The position numbers and the translations under genes were made by a program. From Bifidobacterium scardovii JCM 12489 = DSM 13734 (lineage in GTDB: Bacteria; Actinomycetota; Actinomycetes; Actinomycetales; Bifidobacteriaceae): a stretch of DNA of 64,000 nucleotides. Shown here piece after piece: positions 18,179-26,299 of this stretch (the first letter of the stretch is position 1; each line of letters begins with the position of its first letter). Below the pieces are notes generated by a model. That model saw nothing but the letters and a program-made list of their open reading frames with translations. It was not told the DNA's origin and made no database searches. The DNA lies in contig NZ_AP012331.1 in NCBI RefSeq assembly GCF_001042635.1, forward strand, positions 1,054,001 to 1,118,000. Reading direction: 5' to 3'.

Positions 18179-20011
18179 ATGAGTATGGATGGCGCACTGT
18201 TGTACCCGCAGGTCACCGCGACGCGGCGCGTGCAGGGCATGGACGGCATGTGGGGGTTCCGCTTCGATCCCGAAGGCGTGGGGGAGCGCGACGGCTGGGC
18301 GGCGAACGGCCTGCCCGATCCGGTCGCGATGCCGGTGCCCGCCAGCTTCAACGACCTGTTCATCGACAAGGCGAGCCGCGACTACGCCGGGGATTTCTGG
18401 TACGAGACGGATGTCACGGTCCCCGGCGAATGGAGGGACAAGGATCTGTTCCTGCGCTTCGATGCGGCGACCCACCGCGCCACGGTGTTCGTCAACGGGG
18501 TGAAGGTCGGCTCGCACGAGGGCGGATTCACGCCGTTCGCGGTGCGCATCAACGACGTCGCCCGCTTCGACGAGCCCAACCATGTGGCGGTTCGGCTCAA
18601 CAACGAGCTCAGCCACGCCTCGCTGCCGGCCGGTACCGGCGGCGCGCTGCCGGATGGTACGAAGCTGGCCGGCCCGTACTTCGACTTCTTCAACTACGCC
18701 GGGCTGCAGCGCCCGGTGCGTCTGCTCGCCGTGCCGAAGGAGGCGCTCACCGGGTACTCGACCACCTACGCCATTCACGGCGACGGTTCCGCCGACGTGC
18801 GGTACGAGGCCGAAACCAACGGCGGGCACCGGGTGGAGGCGCGGCTGTACGACGCCGGCGGCGCGCTCGTAGCCCGGGCCGACGGGGCGAAGGGCACGCT
18901 GCATGTGCCCGACGCGCATCTGTGGAACGTGCGCGCGGCCTACCTGTACCGCATCGAATTCACCATCGTCGGCGACGGCGGGGCCGTCATCGACCGCTAT
19001 TTCGACGAGATCGGCATCCGCACGGTCGAGGTCAGCGGCCGGTCGATCCTTGTCAACGGCAAGCCGGTGTACCTCAAGGGATTCGGCCGCCACGAGGACA
19101 GCATCGTCAACGGCCGCGGCGAGAACCCGGCCGTGATCAAGCGCGACTTCGAACTTATGAAGTGGATCGGCGCGAACTCGTTCCGCACCTCGCACTACCC
19201 GTACAGCGAGGAGAACCTCAGAATGGCCGACCGCGAGGGCTTCCTGGTCATCGACGAATGCGCGGCCGTCGGCTTCATGGCCAGCCTCATGAACTTCCTC
19301 GACGCGGCCAACGATGCCAATCCGAACCGTGACCGCGGCTTCTTCGACGACCCGGTGGTGCGCGGCAAGACCATCGCCGTGCACAAGGAGGCGGTGCGCG
19401 AGCTGTTCGAACGCGACCGCAACCATCCGAGCGTGATCATGTGGAGCCTGATGAACGAGCCGGATTCCGCGGCCGACGCGGCCGTGCCGTATTTCAGGGA
19501 GATCTTCGGCTACGCGCGCACGCTCGACCCGCAGGGGCGGCCGCTGACCTACACGAACCTGATGTCGGCTGCGGCCGGCAAGGACAAGTGCCACCAGTTC
19601 GCGGACGTGATCTGCCTCAACCGCTACTACGGGTGGTACGTGCAGGGCGGCTACCAGCTGGCCGGCGCGAGGAAGGCCTTCATCGACGAGATGAACCGGT
19701 GGATGGAGGTCGAGCCGGACAAGCCCTTCGTCTTCACCGAATACGGCGCGGACACGGACGCCGGCGTGCACAAGCTGCCGAGCGTGCAGTGGAGCGAGGA
19801 ATACCAGTGCGAGTACCTGGACATGCAGCACGAAGTGTTCGACATGTTCGACGCGGTGGTTGGCGAGCAGATGTGGAACCTGTGCGACTTCCAGACCGGC
19901 GAGGGCATCATGCGCGTCGACGGCAACAAGAAGGGCGCCTTCACCCGCGACCGCCAGCCCAAGGAGGCCGCCTTCCTGCTCAAGCGCCGCTGGGAGCGCA
20001 AGGGCGCCTAG
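18179..20011 (+). CDS. uidA: Beta-glucuronidase, glycoside hydrolase family 2
   Basis: 610 residues, close to the usual ~600, from ATG 18179 with AAGGAGGC immediately before. Order: GH2 sugar-binding jelly roll, Ig-like domain, TIM barrel. The acid/base is the Glu in SLMNEPDS (about residue 425), the nucleophile is the Glu in FTEYGAD (about 520), and the NxK motif that contacts the glucuronate carboxylate is present (GNKKGAF, about 583). That motif separates true glucuronidases from beta-galactosidases. No signal peptide, so it is intracellular and removes glucuronic acid from imported conjugates or glycans. It stands alone, with no transporter adjacent. A small palindrome GGAATGTTCC lies just upstream (18151-18160). 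Confidence 0.93.
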   Translation: MSMDGALLYPQVTATRRVQGMDGMWGFRFDPEGVGERDGWAANGLPDPVAMPVPASFNDLFIDKASRDYAGDFWYETDVTVPGEWRDKDLFLRFDAATHRATVFVNGVKVGSHEGGFTPFAVRINDVARFDEPNHVAVRLNNELSHASLPAGTGGALPDGTKLAGPYFDFFNYAGLQRPVRLLAVPKEALTGYSTTYAIHGDGSADVRYEAETNGGHRVEARLYDAGGALVARADGAKGTLHVPDAHLWNVRAAYLYRIEFTIVGDGGAVIDRYFDEIGIRTVEVSGRSILVNGKPVYLKGFGRHEDSIVNGRGENPAVIKRDFELMKWIGANSFRTSHYPYSEENLRMADREGFLVIDECAAVGFMASLMNFLDAANDANPNRDRGFFDDPVVRGKTIAVHKEAVRELFERDRNHPSVIMWSLMNEPDSAADAAVPYFREIFGYARTLDPQGRPLTYTNLMSAAAGKDKCHQFADVICLNRYYGWYVQGGYQLAGARKAFIDEMNRWMEVEPDKPFVFTEYGADTDAGVHKLPSVQWSEEYQCEYLDMQHEVFDMFDAVVGEQMWNLCDFQTGEGIMRVDGNKKGAFTRDRQPKEAAFLLKRRWERKGA

Positions 20012-20020
20012 TCATATAAC

Positions 20021-20061
20021 ATGGGCGCCGCCCGGCCGGAGAGAGGCTGGGCGGCGCCCAT
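20021..20061. terminator. Bidirectional stem-loop between convergent genes
   Basis: A perfect 13-bp inverted repeat (ATGGGCGCCGCCC / GGGCGGCGCCCAT) with a 15-nt loop sits between the glucuronidase and aldo/keto reductase stops. There is no long T run on either strand, but position and stem strength support termination. Confidence 0.65.
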
Positions 20062-20083
20062 GGGAATTGCAGGGCCGCGCGGA

Positions 20084-21091
20084 TCAGCGCTTGGCGATCT
20101 CGTCGATCGCGGCGAGCTCCTCGGCGCTGAACTCGGTGTTCTTGAGCGCGCCGATGTTGTCGAGGATCTGCTGCGGCTTGGAGGCACCGGCGAGCACGCT
20201 GGTCACCGCGTCGTCGTGCAGCAGCCATGCGAGGGACATCTCGGCCAGCGTCTGGCCGCGCTGCTGCGCGATCTCGTGCAGGGCCACGATCTTGCCGTGC
20301 TCCTTCTCCACGTCGGTGGGCGTCAGGAAGCGTGGGTCGTGCGCGGCGCGCGAGTCGGCCGGAATGCCGTCGAGATAGCGCTCGGTGAGCAGGCCCTGCT
20401 GCAGCGGGCTGAAGATGATCAGCCCCTTGCCCAGGCGCTTGGCTGTATCCTTGAGCCCGTTGTTCTCGATCGTGCGGTCGAGGATGTTGTACTTGTTCTG
20501 GTTGATGACGAACGGCACATGCAGCTCGCTCAGGATCGCGCTCGCCTTCTCGAGGCGCTCGCCGTCGTAGTTGCTCAGGCCCACGTACAGCGCCTTGCCG
20601 CTGGTGACGGCCTGCGCGAGCGCGCCCATCGTCTCCTCCAGCGGGGTCTCCGGGTCCGGGCGGTGGTGGTAGAAGATGTCCACGTAGTCCAGGCCGAGGC
20701 GCTCGAGCGACTGGTCGAGGCTGGCGAGCAGGTACTTGCGGCTGCCCCAGTCGCCGTAGGGGCCGGTCCACATCTCGTAGCCGGCCTTGGTGGAGACGAT
20801 CAGCTCGTCGCGGTGCTTGGCGAAGTACTGGTGGATCAGGCGGCCGGCGCTCTTCTCGGCCGCACCGGGCTCGGGGCCGTAGTTGTTGGCCAGGTCGAAG
20901 TGGGTGATGCCGTTGTCGAAGGCGGTGAAGACGAGCTGCTTCATCTGCTCGTACGGCGTGATGTCGCCGAAGTTGTGCCAGAAGCCCAGCGAGATCGCGG
21001 GCAGCTTCAGTCCGCTGGCGCCGCAGCGGTTGTAGCGCATCGAGTCGTAGCGGGTCGGTGCCGGCGTGTAGTCGTTGGTCGGTTCGAGCAT
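20084..21091 (-). CDS. Aldo/keto reductase, YghZ/GpR-like
   Basis: 335 residues. The catalytic tetrad is readable: Asp in HFDLANNYG, Tyr in NNYG, Lys in STKAGYEMW and His in YHHRPDPET. The GDWGSRKYLLASLDQSLERLG segment and C-terminal SVLAGASKPQQ match the YghZ branch, which uses NADPH to reduce glyceraldehyde-3-phosphate, methylglyoxal or related aldehydes. It is transcribed away from a MerR gene with a typical MerR operator between them, so it is probably induced by electrophile stress. The substrate is inferred from the family. Confidence 0.9.
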   Translation of the reverse strand: MLEPTNDYTPAPTRYDSMRYNRCGASGLKLPAISLGFWHNFGDITPYEQMKQLVFTAFDNGITHFDLANNYGPEPGAAEKSAGRLIHQYFAKHRDELIVSTKAGYEMWTGPYGDWGSRKYLLASLDQSLERLGLDYVDIFYHHRPDPETPLEETMGALAQAVTSGKALYVGLSNYDGERLEKASAILSELHVPFVINQNKYNILDRTIENNGLKDTAKRLGKGLIIFSPLQQGLLTERYLDGIPADSRAAHDPRFLTPTDVEKEHGKIVALHEIAQQRGQTLAEMSLAWLLHDDAVTSVLAGASKPQQILDNIGALKNTEFSAEELAAIDEIAKR

Positions 21092-21199
21092 AATGCCTCC
21101 GTATGTCGTCTGGTGTCATCGGATGCCCGCGGCGAGGGCCGGGGCGCCCGAGGTCGTCATTGATGGGACGAGTATCGTGTTGCGTGTTCCATCATGGAC

Positions 21200-21218
21200 C
21201 CTCAAGTACACTTGAAGG
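21200..21218. promoter_or_regulatory. MerR-type operator between the reductase and its regulator
   Basis: CCTCAAGTACACTTGAAGG, a near-perfect inverted repeat, lies in the divergent intergenic region. CTCAAGT..ACTTGAG-type dyads placed between -35 and -10 are typical for aldehyde- or electrophile-sensing MerR regulators. Confidence 0.65.
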
Positions 21219-21338
21219 CAAGTCGGCGATCGGTACGGTGTGCCGGCGCTGCGGTTCGCGGGTTCCCGCGGGCCGCCTGATGGCCGTGGACGATGGCTGC
21301 CGGCGCCGCGATGGCGCCCGGCGAAGGGAGCGATTGCG

Positions 21339-21818
21339 ATGTCGGATGACGAGCGGAACAAGGCGCTGGAAAACGCGTGCGGCGAGGATGGGGGCCGGCG
21401 GTATTCGATCCGCCAGGTCGCCGATATGTTCGATATGGAGCCGTCGACGCTGCGCTACTACGAGGACGCCGGCCTGCTGACGAACGTCGAGCGCACGTCG
21501 ACCGGGCAGCGCGTCTATCGGCAGGGCCATATCAATCGGCTGAGCTCGATCTGCTGCTTCAAGCATGCCGGCATGTCGATCGCCGACCTGAAGCGGTTCT
21601 TCGTCTACGAGGCCGATGAGCGCACGCATATCGACGACATGATGACGCTGCTTGAGGAGCGCCACGACGCGATCGACGAGCAGCTGCGCGCGCTGGAGGA
21701 GGCCCATGCGCATGTGCTGCGCAAGCTGCATTTCTACGGTGATATCCGCGAGCACCTGCGCGGCAACGCGCCCGCGCCCGATTGGGACGATTACCGCAAC
21801 GCCCATTTCGAGGACTGA
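21339..21818 (+). CDS. MerR family transcriptional regulator
   Basis: 159 residues from ATG 21339 with GAAGGGAG upstream. The winged HTH is YSIRQVADMFDMEPSTLRYYEDAGLL (about 21-46), with the diagnostic TLRYYE, followed by GMSIADLKRFF and a long dimerisation helix (about 85-130). There is no metal-binding Cys cluster: the two adjacent Cys at about 72-73 could be redox sensors, as in NmlR/AdhR-like proteins. It is divergent from the aldo/keto reductase and very likely controls it. Confidence 0.9.
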   Translation: MSDDERNKALENACGEDGGRRYSIRQVADMFDMEPSTLRYYEDAGLLTNVERTSTGQRVYRQGHINRLSSICCFKHAGMSIADLKRFFVYEADERTHIDDMMTLLEERHDAIDEQLRALEEAHAHVLRKLHFYGDIREHLRGNAPAPDWDDYRNAHFED

Positions 21819-21897
21819 ACGGGTTTCCGCCGGGCCGGCGATCTGACATGCCGGTGGGCCCCGCATCGACATTGGACGGAAAATGCGTTACACTATT

Positions 21898-22035
21898 CGG
21901 TAAGGGCTTACCGTAGAGCTGTGGCAATGGTCGTTTCGATGGAAACGACACACTGATTGATTTCGGTGATGTTTCAGCAATATGGGTATGTCCAAACAGA
22001 TACTGTCGTCAACAAGTTAAACGGAAAACGTTTCC
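21898..22035. promoter_or_regulatory. Three palindromic operators upstream of the 2-hydroxyacid dehydrogenase
   Basis: CGGTAAGGGCTTACCG (21898-21913, perfect), TCGTTTCGATGGAAACGA (21931-21948, perfect 7-base arms) and GGAAAACGTTTCC (22023-22035) precede the gene. The GGTAAG/CTTACC arms match sites near 24904-25017, 46417, 46568 and 49518, so a LacI protein shared among these loci is likely. The third site overlaps the leader just 23 bases before the ATG and would block transcription or elongation. Confidence 0.6.
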
Positions 22036-22057
22036 CAGAGTGGGGAAGGTGGAGATT

Positions 22058-23065
22058 ATGACCGAATCCAAGCCCAATGTCGTCCTGACCATGCAGCCGC
22101 CGGAACTGGTGAACAAGCTGATGAACGATACGCAGTGGGCGCGTCTTGAGTCCGTCGCCAATGTGGACCGCGACGTCATCACCGATTTTCATGTGGAGGG
22201 TCTCGACGAGCGCCTCGCCGCCGTCGACTACATCTTCTCAGGCTGGGGCCCCGATGCCAGGATCGACGCCGATGTCTTGGCCAAGATGCCGAACCTCAAG
22301 GGCATCGCCGCCGCTGCCGGCAACGCGTGGCGCCTGCTCACCCCGGAGGCGCTCGACGGGGTCAAGAAGCGCGGCATCCTGCTGTCCAACTCCGGCTATG
22401 TCAATGGCATCCCGGTCGCCGAATACTGCATGGCCATGATCCTCATGGCCAACAAGGATTTCTTCCGCGCCGAGCGCATCTACCGCGAGCGCCGCGAGTA
22501 CATCAACCGCGAGGTCGAGTTCCCGACCGCCGGCAACTACCAGAAGACCGTCGGCCTGGTGACCGCCGGCGCCCGCATCGCGCGCCACCTGATGGGCCTG
22601 CTCAAGGGCTACCGCCTGAACGTGCTCGCTGAATCCCGCTCGATGAGCGAGGAGGAGGCCGCCTCCTACGGCGCCAAGAAGGCCGATCTGGAGACCATCT
22701 TCCGCGAGTCCGACATCGTCTCGCTGCACACCCCGAGCCTGCCCGCCACCAAGGGCATGATCACGGCCAAGTACTTCAAGATGATGAAGGACGGCGCCTG
22801 GTTCATCAACTCCGCCCGCGGCGCCGTGGTCGATGCCGACGCGATGACCGCCGAGCTCAAGACCGGCCGTATCAACGCGATCCTCGACGTGACCGATCCG
22901 GACGAGCCGCTGAACGCCGATTCGCCGCTGTGGGACATGCCGAACGTGATCCTCACCCCGCACATCGCCGGTTCCGAAGGCACCGAGCTGCAGGGCATGG
23001 GCGAGAACGTGGTCAACGAGCTCACCCACATGATCAAGGGCGAAGCGCTCGAATTCAGCGAGTGA
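22058..23065 (+). CDS. D-isomer-specific 2-hydroxyacid dehydrogenase family protein
   Basis: 335 residues from ATG 22058 (AAGGTGGAG upstream). The family fold is shown by NSARGAVVDADAM (catalytic Arg), DPDEPLNADSPLWDMPN and LTPHIAGS (catalytic His). The nucleotide-binding glycine loop is unusual: TVGLVTAGARIARHLM where family members have VGIIGFGxIG, so one expected Gly is replaced. It resembles hydroxypyruvate/glyoxylate-type reductases, but the substrate is uncertain. The protein beginning at 62949 is a paralogue with the same deviation (TVGLVCASSRIGRRLM). Glycerate kinase 2 kb downstream suggests linked three-carbon acid metabolism. A hairpin array follows. Confidence 0.82.
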   Translation: MTESKPNVVLTMQPPELVNKLMNDTQWARLESVANVDRDVITDFHVEGLDERLAAVDYIFSGWGPDARIDADVLAKMPNLKGIAAAAGNAWRLLTPEALDGVKKRGILLSNSGYVNGIPVAEYCMAMILMANKDFFRAERIYRERREYINREVEFPTAGNYQKTVGLVTAGARIARHLMGLLKGYRLNVLAESRSMSEEEAASYGAKKADLETIFRESDIVSLHTPSLPATKGMITAKYFKMMKDGAWFINSARGAVVDADAMTAELKTGRINAILDVTDPDEPLNADSPLWDMPNVILTPHIAGSEGTELQGMGENVVNELTHMIKGEALEFSE

Positions 23066-23122
23066 CGCCGGGCGCCGGCTGGCTGCGTGGGTTGCGGCCG
23101 CCTTGGAAGCTCTGCCTGATCG

Positions 23123-23627
23123 GAGACATTTCTGCCATGAGATGGCGGTGATGGCTTGACGAGTATGGCCTTATTGAGAGGTTCCTGCCTGTATATGGCG
23201 GGAGCCTCTTTTGTGTTGTCGTGATGCGTTCGATATCCGCCGCCGCGTGGAAGCTATCTCTCGCTGACAGGTGCTCTGGCAAGATGTTTTTGCCGGTATA
23301 TGGCGATTGGTTCTTGCGTGGATCCGCGGGTGAGAGGTGCTTGCCGTCATGTGGCGGGCATCTCTCGCTGGGGTCTGTCTCGCCGGGAGTTGCATGCCAT
23401 TGGGTGGCGGTTGTCTCTTGATGGATCTCATGTGCGAGAGGTGTTTGCCTCTGAGGGGCGGGTGTCTCTCGGCGCGGGGCAGCTTGGCGAGAGGTGCCTG
23501 CCATTGGGTGGCGGTTGTCTCTTGATGGATCTCATGCATGAGATGTGTTTGCCTCTGCGCGGCAGGTGTCTCTCGTTGCGGTATGGCTGGGCGAGAGGTG
23601 CCTGCCGTCATGTGGCGGGTATCTCTC
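23123..23627 (+). repeat. Tandem array of ten ~52-nt units, each an RNA-type hairpin
   Basis: Units start at 23123, 23176, 23228, 23280, 23332, 23385, 23436, 23489, 23540 and 23593 (steps of 51-53). Each has a 14-base arm like GAGAGGTGCCTGCC, a 7-base loop and an arm like GGCGGGTATCTCTC, then a 16-18-base spacer. Loops vary (GTCATGT, ATTGGGT, TCTGAGG, TGTATAT). Arms differ between units, yet in five they pair along nearly the full stem if G-U is allowed on the + strand. The second unit (23176-23212) ends in TCTTTT and looks like the dehydrogenase terminator. The period is not a multiple of three, so this is not a repetitive protein. The 668-base gap holds nothing else I can support. Confidence 0.75.
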
Positions 23628-23733
23628 GCTGGAGTTGGATGCATAAGCGGTTCTGCCGGCAATAATGCCGGCTCTAACGCCAAAGCCGGTGCCACCGTCA
23701 AAAAAGCAAACGCCGGCCACCGGCCCCCTCGGC

Positions 23734-24855
23734 TCAGCGCCTCGGCAGGGACTCGCGCAGCACGATATCGGGCGCGCTCTGCACGAAGATCAGGCGGTTG
23801 CCCGCCGCGGAATCCGCGGCGCCGGCGTCGTCCCGGTCCGCCAGCACGCAGTCGACGGCCGCTTGGCCTATTTCGGCGAGGGGCAGGTGCACGGTCGTCA
23901 GGGACGGGTGCACATCCGCGGAATAGGGGATGTCGCCGAATCCGGTGATCCCGACCTCGCGGCCGGGTTCGATGCCGTTGGCGCGCAGCGCGGTCATCGC
24001 GCCGATGCCCATCACGTCGTTGAGCGCGATCACCGAATCGATGCCGGCCCCGTCATAGGCGGCGTCGCCGCCCGGCGCAAGCAATCCGGCGCGGGCCATC
24101 TGCATGATCGCCGCATAGCCTTCGGTGCGGCTGAACCTACCGTTGGCGATGACGCGCGGATCGACGGTGATGCCCGCCTTGCCGAGCACGTCCATCACCC
24201 CGGCGAGGCGTTCCTTCGACGAGCGGTGGTTGTCGTCGCCCTTGAGGATCGCCGGGCGCGTGTACCCCGAGTCGACGAACAGCTTGGCGATGGCCCGCGC
24301 GCCGACCTCGTTGGCCACGTCGACGGCGGGGAAGGGCAGGTTGCGGTTGAGGATGAACACGGCCCGGCCGCCGGATGCCTCGTATTGGCGGAGTTCGCGC
24401 TCCAGTTCGGCCCGTTCGGGCGCGTCGATGTATTCGCTTTCGGAGATGATGATGCCGCGCGGGCGCGTGGCCACCGACTTGCGTACGCTCTCCAGCTCGG
24501 CCTTGGCGTTCGCGGCGACGCCGATGGTCACCGAGACGCCCTGTTCGCCGGCCGCCTTGACCACGCTCTGCGACACGGAGGCGAAGTACGGGTCGGAGAT
24601 ATCGGAGACGAGCAGCACGATGTTCGGCGCCGTGCCCTTGGCCACGGCCTGCGCGTAGGCGTTCGGCCGGTAGTTGAGTTTGGTCGCGGCCTCCATGACT
24701 TTCACGTAGGAGTCGTTGCGCACCTTGCGTGTGCTGCCGTTGAGTACGCGGGACGCCGTGGCGATGGAGACGCCGGCCTTGGCGGCCACGTCCATCAGCG
24801 TTGCGGGGGAGGAGGGCTTGTCCGCCCTGTCGTCCTTGTCGGTATGCTGCGCCAC
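23734..24855 (-). CDS. LacI family transcriptional regulator
   Basis: 373 residues from GTG 24855, which has AGGAG eight bases upstream; another GTG six codons earlier would place that site inside the gene. HTH: TLMDVAAKAGVSIATASRVLNGSTRKV, with the hinge helix (YRPNAYAQAVAKG), then the two-lobed sugar-binding domain. It is divergent from glycerate kinase with GGTAAGCG/CGCTTTCC-type sites between them, so it most likely represses that gene and itself, perhaps also the dehydrogenase at 22058. The effector is probably a sugar or sugar acid of the GH36/GH43 pathway; this is inferred from context. Confidence 0.88.
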   Translation of the reverse strand: MAQHTDKDDRADKPSSPATLMDVAAKAGVSIATASRVLNGSTRKVRNDSYVKVMEAATKLNYRPNAYAQAVAKGTAPNIVLLVSDISDPYFASVSQSVVKAAGEQGVSVTIGVAANAKAELESVRKSVATRPRGIIISESEYIDAPERAELERELRQYEASGGRAVFILNRNLPFPAVDVANEVGARAIAKLFVDSGYTRPAILKGDDNHRSSKERLAGVMDVLGKAGITVDPRVIANGRFSRTEGYAAIMQMARAGLLAPGGDAAYDGAGIDSVIALNDVMGIGAMTALRANGIEPGREVGITGFGDIPYSADVHPSLTTVHLPLAEIGQAAVDCVLADRDDAGAADSAAGNRLIFVQSAPDIVLRESLPRR

Positions 24856-24903
24856 GTTCTCTGCTCCTTGCACCGCTGCGTCGCACGCAAAACGGAAAAC
24901 TGT

Positions 24904-25018
24904 CTTAAGCGTTTACCATGCATTGTAGCGCCATTCGACGCCGATGTCTCGAATAAGCGTTGCCGTGTGTTGCCGATTAAGGGATATATCGTGACAAAAT
25001 ATCGGTAAGCGCTTTCCG
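24904..25018. promoter_or_regulatory. LacI-type operators in the divergent LacI/glycerate kinase region
   Basis: CTTAAGCGTTTACC (24904-24917) and GGTAAGCGCTTTCC (25004-25017) are imperfect copies of one dyad, GGTAAGCGCTTACC. The second lies about 30 bases before the glycerate kinase ATG; a TACGCT hexamer (25038-25043) six bases before that ATG could give a very short or absent leader. Confidence 0.6.
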
Positions 25019-25049
25019 TTTTGGCGTGTCGTGCGGTACGCTTGAAGCC

Positions 25050-26180
25050 ATGACGCGATACTTATGCGCCCCCGATTCCTTCAAGGAAAGCCTGACCGCC
25101 AAAGAGGCCGCTGAGGCGATGGCACGGGGCATCACACAAGCCGACCCGGCGGCGCAGGTCCGGTGCCTGCCCATGGCCGACGGGGGAGAAGGCACGGCCC
25201 AAGCCCTGGCAGACGCCACGGGCGGCGCCATGCATGCGGTCGACGCGCACGACCCCCTCGGCCGGCCCGTCCGCGCGAGCTATGCGATGCTCGGCGACGG
25301 ATCCACCGCGGTCGTGGAAACGGCCGAAGCCAGCGGCTTGGCGTTGCTCGCCCCCGAGGAGCGCGATCCGCTCGTCGCCGCATCGTACGGCACCGGCGAG
25401 CTGATCCGGGCCGCGCTGGACGCCGGCGCACGCACCATCATCGTCGGGCTCGGCGGCAGCGCCACCAACGACGCCGGCGCCGGCCTGCTGCAGGCCCTTG
25501 GCGTGCGCCTGCTCGACGCGAGCGGGCGGGAACTGCCCCGCGGCGGCGCCGCGCTGGCGAAGCTGGCGCTGATCGATATGGGAGGGCTCGACCCGCGCCT
25601 TGGCGAGACGACCGTGATCGCCGCCTGCGACGTGACCAATCCTCTGGTCGGCCCGAACGGCGCCAGCGCCGTGTTCGGACCGCAAAAAGGCGCCTCCGCC
25701 GCCGACGTGGCGCTGCTGGACAAGGCGCTGACCCGTTTCGCCATCGTCGCCGAACGCCAGCTTGGCGTGCGCGTATCGAATTGGCCGGGCGGTGGCGCGG
25801 CCGGCGGCATCGGCGCCGCGCTGCTGTCGTTCCTCCACGCCTCCTTCAAACCCGGCATCGATCTGGTGATCGAACGGTCGGGGCTGGACGAGGCCGCGCA
25901 GTGGGCCGACGTGGTGTTCACCGGCGAAGGGTCGATCGACTTCCAGACCAAGTTCGGCAAGACCCCGGCCGGCGTGGCGGCCACGGCGAAACGGCACGGC
26001 AAGCCGGTGATCGCCGTGGCCGGGCATATCGGCGAAGGCATCGGCGAACTGCACGACTGCGGCATCGACGCGATCTTCGGCATCGCTCCGGGCGCGGCCA
26101 GCCTCGAAGAACTGCTGGCCGATGCGGCCTCCAACGTGACCCGCACCACCGAACAGATCGTGCGAATCCTGCAACTGTGA
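25050..26180 (+). CDS. Glycerate kinase (GlxK/GarK family)
   Basis: 376 residues, the normal length. Family motifs: APDSFKESLTAKEAAEAMARG at the N-terminus, PMADGGEGT, VGLGGSATNDAGAGLLQALG, FGPQKGA and FTGEGSIDFQTKFGKTP. It phosphorylates D-glycerate with ATP, normally to 2-phosphoglycerate, feeding lower glycolysis. No ribosome binding site better than GAAG is visible, matching the possibility of a near-leaderless transcript. It is followed by GH36, GH43 and an isomerase-like gene on the same strand, with REP-like repeats in the gaps. Confidence 0.92.
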   Translation: MTRYLCAPDSFKESLTAKEAAEAMARGITQADPAAQVRCLPMADGGEGTAQALADATGGAMHAVDAHDPLGRPVRASYAMLGDGSTAVVETAEASGLALLAPEERDPLVAASYGTGELIRAALDAGARTIIVGLGGSATNDAGAGLLQALGVRLLDASGRELPRGGAALAKLALIDMGGLDPRLGETTVIAACDVTNPLVGPNGASAVFGPQKGASAADVALLDKALTRFAIVAERQLGVRVSNWPGGGAAGGIGAALLSFLHASFKPGIDLVIERSGLDEAAQWADVVFTGEGSIDFQTKFGKTPAGVAATAKRHGKPVIAVAGHIGEGIGELHDCGIDAIFGIAPGAASLEELLADAASNVTRTTEQIVRILQL

Positions 26181-26182
26181 AC

Positions 26183-26280
26183 AGGCCCCCGCTGGCGGGG
26201 CTGCCGGGCATTGCTCGACTGGGGCCGGTGCCGAACCACCCTCAGTCCCGCTACGCGAGACAGCTCCCGCCAGCGGGAGC
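26183..26280. repeat. REP-like palindromic repeats
   Basis: A short GGCCCCCGCTGGCGGGGCT copy (26183-26202) is followed by a full inverse copy (26236-26280: CCACCCTCAGTC, a small hairpin, then GCTCCCGCCAGCGGGAGC). They lie between the glycerate kinase stop and the GH36 ribosome binding site. Confidence 0.7.
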
Positions 26281-26299
26281 AAGTATCGGAAAGGAAAAC

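Noticed and set aside
23123..23627. CRISPR-like array (palindromic repeat with short variable spacers)
   Set aside because: Spacers are only 16-18 bases and two of them are nearly identical, repeats are degenerate, and no cas gene is in the window.
23055..23701. Two repetitive minus-strand open frames over the first hairpin array (up to 176 codons)
   Set aside because: The DNA period is 51-53 bases, not a multiple of three, so successive units are read in different frames; codon use and composition are unlike neighbours and there is no ribosome binding site. The openness is explained by the low density of stop trinucleotides in the repeat.
25163..26299. Extension of the GH36 frame upstream through the glycerate kinase gene (1083 codons)
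   Set aside because: The added part is an out-of-frame Arg-rich shadow of glycerate kinase; the ribosome binding site and domain start fix the GH36 start at 26300.
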